From: UBA1858 sp045106935
Lineage (GTDB): Bacteria > Pseudomonadota > Gammaproteobacteria > UBA4575
Length of the DNA: 6,732 nt
Assembly: GCA_045106935.1 (NCBI GenBank)
Contig: JBGCFN010000041.1
Span: forward strand, 1-6,732
Direction of reading: 5' to 3'
Made by a program: the position numbers and the translations under genes. The notes under the pieces are model-generated. The model saw only the letters and a list, made by a program, of their open reading frames with translations. It did no database searches and was not told the origin of the DNA. Positions 1 to 6,518 of this stretch are shown here, in pieces. Every line of letters starts with the position of its first letter. The stretch's first letter is position 1.

Positions 1-95
1 ATGGAGATATAATCTGCCAATGTTTGTCGCTTATCATCATCGGTAAATTGACTTAGCACATTATAGGGCTTATTAAACAATACTAACTTACTCAT
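1..95 (-). CDS. rluE: 23S rRNA pseudouridine synthase RluE-like, N-terminal fragment cut by the window edge
   Basis: Reading leftwards from an ATG at 95-93, 31 complete codons stay open to the window edge. The peptide starts MSKLVLFNKPYNVLSQFTDD and continues with a K-R-Q-T-L-A-D-Y-I-S segment. The signature FNKPY-x-VL-x-QFTD followed by a T-L-x-(D/E)-(F/Y)-I element matches, from memory, the start of the catalytic domain of E. coli RluE, which isomerises one uridine of 23S rRNA to pseudouridine. The catalytic Asp of the family (in a GRLD motif) would lie beyond the left edge. E. coli RluE has an N-terminal extension that is absent here. The start is well supported by GAGGA on the minus strand (106-102), six bases upstream of the ATG. 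It lies 90 bp downstream of the DUF3955 gene on the same strand and could be read from it or from its own promoter. RsuA/RluB/RluF relatives are the alternative, but the QFTD segment favours RluE. Confidence 0.85.
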   Translation of the reverse strand, partial: MSKLVLFNKPYNVLSQFTDDDKRQTLADYIS

Positions 96-185
96 CTCTC
101 ATCCTCAGATGTATTGCTCCAATGATTACTTCCCATATTGGCTAATGAATATATTCCAACTAAAGCTGTGTTTGTATATATCAAT

Positions 186-413
186 CTATCGCTTAGCTTG
201 CTTACGCCGCATCTTCATCAATCTTTTAGCCAATACATAGACTAGACCCATCCCTGCCAATAGCACACTGATAGTGCCTAGCGGTAGAAACAGACTTTCA
301 TGCAACACGCCATCCTTATCAATATATTGATAAAAAGTATTTTCCAGCACTATACAAGTAATACCGACGACTAATAACATCAAGCTAAATTTTAATGCGT
401 TCACATCAATCAA
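186..413 (-). CDS. small two-helix membrane protein, DUF3955-like
   Basis: This is a 75-aa inner-membrane protein of unknown function. Helix 1 covers about residues 8-25 and helix 2 about 42-62. Between them is a short polar stretch, Y-I-D-K-D-G-V-L-H-E (30-39), leading into FLPLG (42-46). The tail from residue 63 is strongly basic (K/R-rich), which suggests a cytoplasmic C-terminus. The order 'helix, Y-x-D-x-(D/N)-G-x-L-x-E, F-x-P-L/I-G, helix' is what I recall for the DUF3955 family. That assignment is by memory and was not searched. The start is a TTG at 413-411 that overlaps the TGA of the preceding gene as TTGA, which suggests translational coupling. A GTG three codons later (404-402) is an alternative. 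It is the last gene of the three-gene overlapping unit, after the PQ-loop-like gene. No terminator-like hairpin with a T-run follows the stop. Confidence 0.75.
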   Translation of the reverse strand: MIDVNALKFSLMLLVVGITCIVLENTFYQYIDKDGVLHESLFLPLGTISVLLAGMGLVYVLAKRLMKMRRKQAKR

Positions 414-991
414 CCCGTGATTCTTCTTCTATACAGGACTATTGTACTGACAGTAACACATGATATAACGATTGAGGCAGGGAACAGTACAGTAGTGACT
501 GAATAATTCTCTAATGCTGCAATGACCAGCGTGTCACGTACAGAAAAAATTGCGAAAAATAATACGGATTCAGTATATGGAAAAGAATAGGCTTTTCTTA
601 TTGTTGGACCAAAGCCTAATAGATCAACGATTGTGAGAATAATTACTGTCCATAGAGGGTCAGATGTTAAATACCAAAGTGGCAACGAGAGAATCGCAGC
701 AAAAAAGAACAACCAATCTGCCTTAGTAATACTCGTATCCACTCGTTTCCAAAATGCCAGACAAGCAATCAATACAGTCACACACCCAGACACCCCGGTT
801 GACCATGCGCCGACACCAGCACCATCTTCTATCTGAGCAAAAAATATTACTAAAGTTGTAATAGACCATATCGCCCACGAGAACACATGAGGCTTTACTT
901 CATTATTTATAATGGATCTTATATAAGGAATGAACGCAACAAATGTGAGCACAATCGCCAATGCACTCAGAACTTCCTTATACAACATCAC
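410..991 (-). CDS. seven-helix membrane protein with PQ-loop/SWEET-like internal repeat
   Basis: This 193-aa polytopic membrane protein has about seven predicted helices, near residues 6-24, 36-54, 60-80, 90-108, 112-130, 141-160 and 166-187. It has a visible internal duplication. F-x-P-x-I-R occurs at 20-25 and at 127-132, and A-I-(W/F)-S at 40-43 and 147-150, both pairs exactly 107 residues apart. A 3+1+3 helix arrangement with such a repeat is the architecture of PQ-loop/SWEET carriers, and KPH (33-35) sits where a PQ-type turn would be. Transport of a small solute is therefore a reasonable guess, but no substrate can be named. The segment 55-64 (E-D-G-A-G-V-G-A-W around the third helix start) looks like a conserved loop. 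The start is GTG at 991-989, overlapping the upstream TGA as GTGA. The adjacent ATG (988-986), which shares one base with that stop, is equally possible. Its 3' end overlaps the DUF3955 gene. Confidence 0.75.
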   Translation of the reverse strand: MMLYKEVLSALAIVLTFVAFIPYIRSIINNEVKPHVFSWAIWSITTLVIFFAQIEDGAGVGAWSTGVSGCVTVLIACLAFWKRVDTSITKADWLFFFAAILSLPLWYLTSDPLWTVIILTIVDLLGFGPTIRKAYSFPYTESVLFFAIFSVRDTLVIAALENYSVTTVLFPASIVISCVTVSTIVLYRRRITG

Positions 992-1296
992 TTAATCGAA
1001 AATGTGCTTTTACTATTATCTGGGTACAACCAGGTAAATCCATCTGCATCACTCGCCCTATAAGCGACTCTTACTTCTGAAATCAGATTGACTGGCACCT
1101 TATCAAAGGCTTTCTTAAATCCGGCTTCTGGGTCATCAGTTTGGATAGAGATATTAATTTCTCCCGCTCCAAAATCATGCCCATCGACAATATAATCTTC
1201 TCCCATCTCGAGCATGAGCCGTGTCTCAAGGGCAAGAATTGCATCAAAGTCAAAATCCTCTGTCACAGGAAACTGAATTACTAAGTGATATTTCAT
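988..1296 (-). CDS. conserved-looking small soluble protein, unknown function
   Basis: I do not recognise a named family for this 102-aa, acidic, soluble protein with no signal peptide or membrane helix. The pattern of hydrophobic residues suggests a beta-alpha-beta fold. There is a strand at about 2-9 (KYHLVIQF), a helix at 15-31, a second strand at about 45-52, a helix at 56-66 and further strands at 72-80 and 87-91. The central V-D-G-H-D-F-G-A-G-E-I-N-I segment (38-50) followed by TDDP (53-56) is rich in Gly, Asp and His and is the likely conserved core. I recall similar hypothetical proteins with this core, but cannot assign them. The start is the ATG at 1296-1294; there is no clear Shine-Dalgarno sequence. 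A TATAAA box lies on the minus strand at 1310-1305, with only a poor -35. It is the first gene of the three-gene unit and overlaps the membrane protein gene that follows. Confidence 0.75.
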   Translation of the reverse strand: MKYHLVIQFPVTEDFDFDAILALETRLMLEMGEDYIVDGHDFGAGEINISIQTDDPEAGFKKAFDKVPVNLISEVRVAYRASDADGFTWLYPDNSKSTFSIK

Positions 1297-1313
1297 ATTA
1301 AAATTTTATAAGG

Positions 1314-1342
1314 TTGATATTGAGCTGATTCTACCTGATGAT
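1314..1342 (+). promoter_or_regulatory. candidate sigma70 promoter for the elaA-roxA-ndh operon
   Basis: TTGATA (1314-1319) matches the -35 consensus at five of six positions. A 17-bp spacer separates it from GATGAT (1337-1342), which matches the -10 at four of six. Transcription would begin near 1349, leaving a leader of about 30 bases before the ATG at 1379 but only about nine before the ATG at 1358. No other promoter-like pair is better in this gap. It is a consensus match only. Confidence 0.35.
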
Positions 1343-1369
1343 GAAAGAAATATTTAAATGCTTCATCAG
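1335..1369. repeat. inverted repeat in the divergent intergenic region
   Basis: CTGATGA (1335-1341) and TCATCAG (1363-1369) are perfect 7-bp inverted arms separated by 21 bases. A perfect palindrome, AAATATTT (1348-1355), lies almost exactly at their centre. The left arm overlaps the candidate -10 box of the plus-strand promoter. An operator for a dimeric regulator is possible; a chance repeat in AT-rich DNA is also possible. Confidence 0.35.
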
Positions 1370-1378
1370 CGAACAATC

Positions 1379-1849
1379 ATGAAACAATTCGACTGGCAAT
1401 GTAAACGATTTGCACAACTAAGTAACGACCAACTCTATGAACTAGTAAAATTTCGTGTGGATATTTTTGTTGTTGAACAACATTGCCCTTATCCAGAGTT
1501 AGACGACAAAGACCGTCTTGCAGACACTCTGCATCTCATCGCTTACCAACACGCCAAAATTATTGCTTATGCGCGTCTGTTGCCTCCTGGAGCAAGTTAT
1601 TCTGAGACAAGTATTGGTCGATTTGCTGTCGCTGAACCTTTACGTCGCGAGGGTATTGGCTCTATGCTCATGGATAAATGCCTCGAGCAAATAGCCACAC
1701 TATGGCCAGACCATGACACTAAAGTTAGCGCTCAAGCTCACCTCGAAAATTTTTATGCTGCCTTTGGTTTTATAAAAAATTCTCACACTTATTTGGAAGA
1801 TAATATTCCTCATATAGAAATGTTCAAAACCAAATCTCATGCCTCCTAA
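1379..1849 (+). CDS. elaA: GNAT family N-acetyltransferase, ElaA-like
   Basis: This 156-aa cytoplasmic acetyl-CoA-dependent acyltransferase belongs to the ElaA group; the physiological substrate of E. coli ElaA is not established. Family marks from this start are FVVEQHCPY (30-38), A-Y-A-R-L-L (63-68), I-G-R-F-A-V (79-84), the acetyl-CoA pyrophosphate loop R-R-E-G-I-G (89-94), AQAHLENFY-AAFGF (118-131) and DNIPHIEM (141-148). All line up with E. coli ElaA as I remember it (about 153 aa). An in-frame ATG at 1358 would add seven residues. I chose 1379 because M-K-Q-F-D-W-Q-C aligns with the ElaA N-terminus and because the candidate promoter and inverted repeat would leave almost no leader for 1358. 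Neither start has a good Shine-Dalgarno sequence. It is the first gene of the plus-strand operon, with roxA 15 bases downstream. Confidence 0.9.
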   Translation: MKQFDWQCKRFAQLSNDQLYELVKFRVDIFVVEQHCPYPELDDKDRLADTLHLIAYQHAKIIAYARLLPPGASYSETSIGRFAVAEPLRREGIGSMLMDKCLEQIATLWPDHDTKVSAQAHLENFYAAFGFIKNSHTYLEDNIPHIEMFKTKSHAS

Positions 1850-1864
1850 CGAAACCTCTTTATT

Positions 1865-3025
1865 ATGAATCCTAGGCCTTTAGGTAATATGCCTGCTGAT
1901 CAATTTCTATCTGAATACTGGCAGAAGAAACCACTTTTGATTCGCAATGCCTTACCTGACATTAAGTCTCCGGTTGATGCAGATGTACTGGCAGGATTGG
2001 CCTGTGAAGAAGCAGTAGAATCTCGTCTCATCATTAGACAGGGGGAAGAATGGGAGCTTCAGCACGGCCCATTTAACGACGAATTATTCTCAACCTTGCC
2101 AAAAGAAAACTGGACCTTATTAGTTCAGGCTGTTGATCAATGCATCCCCAAAGCAGCTGACATGCTGGAATTATTTGATTTTATCCCACGATGGCGCATT
2201 GATGACTTGATGATGAGTTATGCCAATCATGGCGGAGGTGTTGGGCCTCACTTTGACCAATATGACGTATTCCTCGTTCAAACTAGCGGCCAACGCAAAT
2301 GGGAAGTTGGCGGCACTTATGATGACACCTCTTCAATACGAGAAAATCTACCTGTTAAAATTCTCGACCATTTTGTAGCCACAGAGAGTTGGGTATTAAA
2401 TCCTGGCGATATTTTATATCTACCACCTGGGATTGGTCACAATGGCATTGCGCAGGGTGATGGCTGCATCACTTGCTCTGTTGGTTTTCGCGCACCTTCT
2501 CACGCAGAAATTTTACGTGACTATACGGACTACATTGGAGATCAACTGACTGAATCGCTACGCTACCAGGATCTCGATTTGAAAAAACAAGTTAATTCAG
2601 GTGAAATTAGTACTCATACGTTTGAAAAAATTCAGCAAATCGTTTCCACCTATACTCAAGACTCAGAGGCTTTACGCCACTGGTTTGCTAAGTACGTCAC
2701 CACGCCCAAATATCAACAAGTGAACGATATTGAACATTCCGAGTCAGAACAAACGTATTCTATCCCCCAAATTAAGCATCATCTTGCGTCAAATCATTGC
2801 CTGATCAGAAATGAAGGATCACGCTTTGCGTTCGTCACCGGGAGCAAGGATCACATGCTTTTTGTTGATGGCCAGCTTATCGAAACAAACGCTAACTGTA
2901 ACGAGCTGATAGAATTACTCTGCAGCAAAATTAAAATTCAATCTAAAGATTTTATCCAGAGTGAAAATAATTTTGCTTTACTATTAACCTTGCTTAATCA
3001 TAGCTCACTGTATCTAACACAATGA
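1865..3025 (+). CDS. roxA: 50S ribosomal protein L16 arginine hydroxylase (2-oxoglutarate/Fe(II) oxygenase, RoxA/YcfD)
   Basis: This is a 386-aa JmjC/cupin_4-type oxygenase. In E. coli, RoxA (YcfD) hydroxylates an arginine of ribosomal protein L16 using O2, Fe(II) and 2-oxoglutarate. The sequence carries YWQKKPLLIR (18-27), the HGPF segment (67-70), N-W-(T)-LLVQAVDQ (82-92), W-R-I-D-D-L-M-M-S (110-118) and GGGVGPHFDQYDVFLVQ (123-139). The metal ligands are visible as H129-x-D131 and H192 in the LPPGIGH segment. R144 in GQRKW is the likely 2-oxoglutarate anchor by comparison with E. coli. S-V-G-F-R-A-P (205-211) closes the cupin core, and residues from about 212 to 386 form the helical dimerisation and winged-helix-like tail. 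Length is close to the E. coli protein (373 aa). The ATG at 1865 keeps the N-terminal L-G-x-M segment expected in relatives, although its Shine-Dalgarno sequence is poor. The TGA overlaps the ndh start as ATGA. Confidence 0.93.
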   Translation: MNPRPLGNMPADQFLSEYWQKKPLLIRNALPDIKSPVDADVLAGLACEEAVESRLIIRQGEEWELQHGPFNDELFSTLPKENWTLLVQAVDQCIPKAADMLELFDFIPRWRIDDLMMSYANHGGGVGPHFDQYDVFLVQTSGQRKWEVGGTYDDTSSIRENLPVKILDHFVATESWVLNPGDILYLPPGIGHNGIAQGDGCITCSVGFRAPSHAEILRDYTDYIGDQLTESLRYQDLDLKKQVNSGEISTHTFEKIQQIVSTYTQDSEALRHWFAKYVTTPKYQQVNDIEHSESEQTYSIPQIKHHLASNHCLIRNEGSRFAFVTGSKDHMLFVDGQLIETNANCNELIELLCSKIKIQSKDFIQSENNFALLLTLLNHSSLYLTQ

Positions 3026-4350
3026 ACAATTCAACAGACTTACACCATATTATTATTGTTGGTGGTGGTGCGGGCGGTTTAGAGCTGGCCACCAGCCTAG
3101 GAAGGAAATTAGGTAAAAAAGGCAAGGCTAATATTACATTAGTCGACTGCGAGCTGACTCACTTATGGAAACCTTTGCTACATGAGGTAGCTGCCGGCAC
3201 ACTCAACTCATATGAAGATGAAGTGAGTTATTTAGCACTGGCCCATAAAAATCACTTTATGTTCAGGCTCGGGAAAATGGATAGCTTGAATAGAGAAGCT
3301 AAAGAAATCAGCCTATCCCCGACATTAGACAAAGACGGTGTTGAATATATACCTAGACGCACTTTTAAATATGACACATTAATATTTGCAGTGGGCAGTC
3401 AAACAAATGACTTTGGTATTCCAGGCATTCAAGAACACTGTATGTTTCTTGATACACGTGTTGAAGCTGATGTCTTTCACCAACACCTCTTGCGTAATGC
3501 CTATACTGCCCATGCACAAACAGGCCCTTTAAGAACGGGACAATTAAAAGTGGCCATAGCAGGTGCTGGTGCTACAGGTGTAGAACTCTCTGCTGAATTA
3601 CATGAAGCGTTTAATCAACTAATTAAATTTGGTATTGATCAATTAGAGAAAGACGACATTACCATCACGATTATTGAAGCCGCTGATAGAGTACTCCCGG
3701 CATTACCCATAGAATTATCTGATAAAACTCAAGCCGCCTTAGAAAAAATTCATGTAGACACATTAACAAGCCATCGTATTAACGAGGCTACCAATGAGGG
3801 CTTTATTACTGATAAAGGCGGCCTGGTGCCTGCAGAAATTAAAGTGTGGGCAGCAGGCATTAAAGCCCCTGATTTCTTAGCCCAGATAGATGGTTTAGAA
3901 ACAACGAGTAACAACAGATTGCTTGTTAAAGAAAGTTTAGAAACCACTATCGATAGCAATATTTTTGCATTGGGTGATTGCGCCGCCTGCCCAATGCCCG
4001 GGACAACTGACACCGTGCCACCTCGTGCGCAAGCGGCACACCAACAGGCATCCATGCTTGTAAAAACGATGAAAAATCGTTTGAAAAATAAGCCACTTCC
4101 CAATTATCGCTATATTGATTATGGCTCTTTAATTAATCTTAGCAACTACACGACAGTGGGAAACATGATGGGCAATTTACTTGGCAAAAGTGCTGGCAGC
4201 GTCATGATAGAAGGTATCCTTGCACGCTTTGTCTATATATCATTATATAAAATGCATCAGCTAGCTATCCTTGGTTTCGTCAGAGTAACTCTCACCACTA
4301 TTGCCAATATCATTACGCAAAAAACCAAACCCAGAATGAAGCTACATTAA
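3022..4350 (+). CDS. ndh: type II NADH:quinone oxidoreductase (NDH-2)
   Basis: This 442-aa single-subunit flavoprotein passes electrons from NADH to quinone at the cytoplasmic face of the inner membrane without pumping protons. Visible marks are the FAD-binding GGGAGG (14-19), L-W-K-P-L-L-H-E-V-A-A-G (48-59), A-V-G-S-Q-T-N-D-F (123-131), the NADH-binding G-A-G-A-T-G-V-E-L-S-A-E-L-H (181-194), V-W-A-A-G-I-K-A-P-D-F-L (275-286), A-L-G-D-C-A-A-C-P (316-324) and the quinone-side V-P-P-R-A-Q-A-A-H-Q (332-341). The C-terminus from about 395 is amphipathic, with A-R-F-V-Y-I-S-L-Y-K-M-H-Q, and ends in P-R-M-K-L-H. That is nearly the E. coli Ndh ending as I remember it and acts as the membrane anchor. 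Length agrees with E. coli Ndh (434 aa). The start overlaps the roxA stop by four bases, so the two are probably translationally coupled. Confidence 0.96.
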   Translation: MNNSTDLHHIIIVGGGAGGLELATSLGRKLGKKGKANITLVDCELTHLWKPLLHEVAAGTLNSYEDEVSYLALAHKNHFMFRLGKMDSLNREAKEISLSPTLDKDGVEYIPRRTFKYDTLIFAVGSQTNDFGIPGIQEHCMFLDTRVEADVFHQHLLRNAYTAHAQTGPLRTGQLKVAIAGAGATGVELSAELHEAFNQLIKFGIDQLEKDDITITIIEAADRVLPALPIELSDKTQAALEKIHVDTLTSHRINEATNEGFITDKGGLVPAEIKVWAAGIKAPDFLAQIDGLETTSNNRLLVKESLETTIDSNIFALGDCAACPMPGTTDTVPPRAQAAHQQASMLVKTMKNRLKNKPLPNYRYIDYGSLINLSNYTTVGNMMGNLLGKSAGSVMIEGILARFVYISLYKMHQLAILGFVRVTLTTIANIITQKTKPRMKLH

Positions 4351-4358
4351 TAAAGACC

Positions 4359-4970
4359 ATGAAGCTCTATTATGTACATGACCCTATGTGCAGTTGGTGT
4401 TGGGCATTTAGGCCTGTATTACTCGAACTCACCCATCAACTCCCAAGTCATATCGAGTTTATTCGATTACTTGGTGGCTTAGCAGCAGATAATGACAGCC
4501 CCATGCCAGAAGCTACCAAACATTATGTTATTGATAACTGGCGTCGTATCCAACAACAGCTACCTGATACCAACTTCAATTATGACTTCTGGAAAGAATG
4601 CAAGCCACGACGTAGCACATACCCTGCTTGTCGCGCAGTTATTGCAGCCAGACAACAAGGTCATCAATATGATGAAGAAATGACATATGCCATTCAAAAA
4701 GCGTATTACCTGGAAGCAAGAAACCCTTCCGACAATGACACCTTAATAAAACTTGCCGGCGAAATTGGAATAAATGCTGAACAGTTTCATCGAGACTTAC
4801 TTAGTCCAGAGATCAACCATGAACTTTCTGACGAATTAACTACCGCAAGAGATCTAGAGTTAAATTCATTCCCCAGCTTCTTACTTACTGAAGGTGAAAA
4901 AAGACTGCCTATTTCTCCAGATTATCAACACGCAGACGTATTATTAGAAAAAATTCAGCGAACATTCTAG
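4359..4970 (+). CDS. DsbA-family thiol-disulfide oxidoreductase, cytoplasmic, CSWC active site
   Basis: This 203-aa thioredoxin-fold protein starts directly with a beta strand (K-L-Y-Y-V-H-D-P) and has no signal peptide, so it should stay in the cytoplasm, unlike true DsbA. The redox motif is C11-S-W-C14, in D-P-M-C-S-W-C-W. The cis-proline expected opposite it is P172 in N-S-F-P-S-F. A helical insertion occupies about residues 45-165, as in DsbA, 2-hydroxychromene-2-carboxylate isomerase and FrnE relatives. Two more cysteines, C81 and C91, the latter in Y-P-A-C-R-A, lie in that insertion. I place it in the group of predicted protein-disulfide isomerases with a CxWC motif (COG3531, by memory). 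The partner substrate is unknown. It begins eight bases after the ndh stop and is the last gene of the operon. The Shine-Dalgarno sequence is weak (AAAGA). Confidence 0.85.
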   Translation: MKLYYVHDPMCSWCWAFRPVLLELTHQLPSHIEFIRLLGGLAADNDSPMPEATKHYVIDNWRRIQQQLPDTNFNYDFWKECKPRRSTYPACRAVIAARQQGHQYDEEMTYAIQKAYYLEARNPSDNDTLIKLAGEIGINAEQFHRDLLSPEINHELSDELTTARDLELNSFPSFLLTEGEKRLPISPDYQHADVLLEKIQRTF

Positions 4971-4989
4971 TCACCTACATTCGAATAAA

Positions 4990-6132
4990 TTATTTCTTCT
5001 TAAATAACGCAGTCAATGGATAGAGCGTTTGTCCAATATAGTTCGTGGGTAATTTAACCGTGGTGCCATAATCTGCTGGCCAAGCATGGCTAGGCATATG
5101 ATGCGTGTTGAACAAACGATCAAACAACACTGTATGCGCAGAATAATTCGTATCAATTGCCGGCTTTTCCGAACTATGATGCCAATGATGAAATTGTGGC
5201 GTAACAAAAATATACTTTAACGGACCAAATGAAAAACTTAAATTGCAGTGGATTAATATTGCTTGTAACGCAGCAAAAGCGACATAAGTATTCAACGCTA
5301 TCTCATCTGCTCCTAACAGATACAAAGGCACCATCACCATAGCTCGCTCAGAAAACACTTGTACAAAGTGACCACGTGATCCTGCCAACCAATCCAGATT
5401 TTCAACTGAATGATGTACCGCATGCACAGGCCATAACCAAGATACTTCATGGTACAAACGGTGTTCCCAATAAAGCACAAAATCTGCACATATAATAATT
5501 AAGACCACTTGCAACCACAGCGGTATAGACTGAATAAATCCTTGCAAGCTCGCACTCACCGCCCAATCAAAATGAGTCGCATGATAATTTGCGTAAATTA
5601 GAATGGCCGAGATCATTAAGTGATTAAAACAAAAATAAAATAAGTCCAGCCCCCATTCACGACGCAAGATGATTTGATTTTTATATTTAGGAAATAATTT
5701 TTCTAGTGTCATGAAAATAAATACTGAGCCAAGAAAAGCCAATATCAACCAATCCACTCCCAAAGAAAGACGTCGCGCTTCGACTGATTCAATTGGCACA
5801 CTATAACCTCCCAATGCAAAGGCTAATAAGGTTAACCCCACCCCCATGAGCCCCATTGATTTATGCTTATTTAACACAAACGTCAGCACACCAAATAAAA
5901 GAGAAAAATACATGCCGTATTTCAACACTTTTTGTAGAAATACAGCGTCATACGCCTGTCTGAGTTCGATTGTCGTCAAGTAAGAAGGAAATAAATATGC
6001 CAGCACTGCTAATAAACTTAACCCACCTAAGAATAACGAACTATAACCACTGATTTTCCCTTCACCCAAACGAAATTGATTCTTTTCATCTAGCGGGACT
6101 TCACGTTCACGGTATCGATAATCCTTACTCAT
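4990..6132 (-). CDS. fatty acid hydroxylase / sterol desaturase superfamily membrane enzyme
   Basis: This 380-aa integral membrane protein has the histidine clusters of the O2-dependent di-iron hydroxylases (FA_hydroxylase family). They are H224-R-L-Y-H228, H237-A-V-H-H241, and H315-H-W-H-H319 followed by D-T-N-Y (327-330). H255 in S-R-G-H-F, H295, and H344-H345 in NTHH are further likely ligands or near-ligands. Hydrophobic segments lie around 30-50, 70-88, 92-110, 125-142, 168-184, 205-222, 262-274 and 282-296, so there are about four helices before the catalytic core. That N-terminal membrane domain is longer than in minimal family members. The family oxidises alkyl chains of lipids, sterols or carotenoids; the substrate here cannot be read from sequence. 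It starts eight bases after the stop of the 118-aa gene, so the two probably share a transcript. Its 3' end faces the DsbA-like gene across only 19 bases. Confidence 0.88.
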   Translation of the reverse strand: MSKDYRYREREVPLDEKNQFRLGEGKISGYSSLFLGGLSLLAVLAYLFPSYLTTIELRQAYDAVFLQKVLKYGMYFSLLFGVLTFVLNKHKSMGLMGVGLTLLAFALGGYSVPIESVEARRLSLGVDWLILAFLGSVFIFMTLEKLFPKYKNQIILRREWGLDLFYFCFNHLMISAILIYANYHATHFDWAVSASLQGFIQSIPLWLQVVLIIICADFVLYWEHRLYHEVSWLWPVHAVHHSVENLDWLAGSRGHFVQVFSERAMVMVPLYLLGADEIALNTYVAFAALQAILIHCNLSFSFGPLKYIFVTPQFHHWHHSSEKPAIDTNYSAHTVLFDRLFNTHHMPSHAWPADYGTTVKLPTNYIGQTLYPLTALFKKK

Positions 6133-6140
6133 ATCTATTT

Positions 6141-6497
6141 TTACTCAGCTTCAATTTCTTTCAAAAACTGGATAGCCATATCCTGTGCACTATTTCGATG
6201 TCGATCTGTTAGCTCTCCCCATTGTTCGCAGTATTCACACAATCGCCCTGCATTAATATTTTCTAGGGACTCACCAAGCTTTTCTCTCAAATAGAAAATA
6301 TCAGATGATAATTCGATTAATTCTGCTGTCTGCTTGTCCGCATGCTTTCTTAGGCTAGCATAGGGAACAAAACTTTTAGCACAGAATATGTACTCATTTC
6401 TCCCTTTAGCCGCTTCTTTTAGATGCGGTATCAGCTTTTCGTCTAATTCATCTTCAAGCGAATCGAGTTGTGCATATAATTTTGATCGTGCAACCAT
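6141..6497 (-). CDS. hypothetical helical protein with a CxxC pair, upstream of the hydroxylase
   Basis: I do not recognise this 118-aa protein. It has no signal peptide or membrane segment and is rich in Glu, Lys and Leu. It appears almost wholly helical: about 4-30, 46-80 and 84-117. Heptad-like spacing (L-x-x-L-x-x-E-L around 8-22 and I-E-L-x-x-x-I-x-x-L around 61-70) suggests a helical bundle or a short coiled coil. C87-E-Y-C90 is a compact CxxC pair, with a further cysteine at C39, so metal binding or redox activity is possible. H100-R-H-R-like charged residues are limited to D-R-H-R (98-101). The ATG at 6497-6495 is the first usable start; no clear Shine-Dalgarno sequence precedes it. 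It is first in a two-gene unit with the membrane hydroxylase eight bases downstream, so a role beside that enzyme is possible, but this rests on position alone. Confidence 0.7.
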   Translation of the reverse strand: MVARSKLYAQLDSLEDELDEKLIPHLKEAAKGRNEYIFCAKSFVPYASLRKHADKQTAELIELSSDIFYLREKLGESLENINAGRLCEYCEQWGELTDRHRNSAQDMAIQFLKEIEAE

Positions 6498-6518
6498 AAT
6501 GATTAAGGGTTAACTTTA

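Noticed and set aside
96..185. Possible promoter or terminator between the DUF3955 gene and rluE
   Set aside because: Several A/T-rich -10-like boxes exist but none has a convincing -35 at proper spacing, and no hairpin plus T-run is present; only the rluE Shine-Dalgarno sequence is supportable.
633..836. 67-codon plus-strand open frame inside the seven-helix membrane protein gene
   Set aside because: The minus-strand frame has clear membrane topology and an internal repeat; the plus-strand frame looks like a chance antisense opening with no start signal.
3750..4103. 117-codon open frame on the minus strand inside ndh
   Set aside because: It lies entirely antisense to a very well conserved ndh segment and its product resembles no family I know.
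4990..5007. TTATTT/AAATAA inverted repeat at the convergent gene ends, possible bidirectional terminator
   Set aside because: The six-base stem is wholly A-T, overlaps the hydroxylase stop and last Lys codons, and is not followed by a clean T-run; it is too weak to call.
5013..5207. 64-codon minus-strand frame inside the hydroxylase gene
   Set aside because: It is a shifted reading of the His-box region; the real frame is intact with all motifs, so this is not a frameshifted gene.
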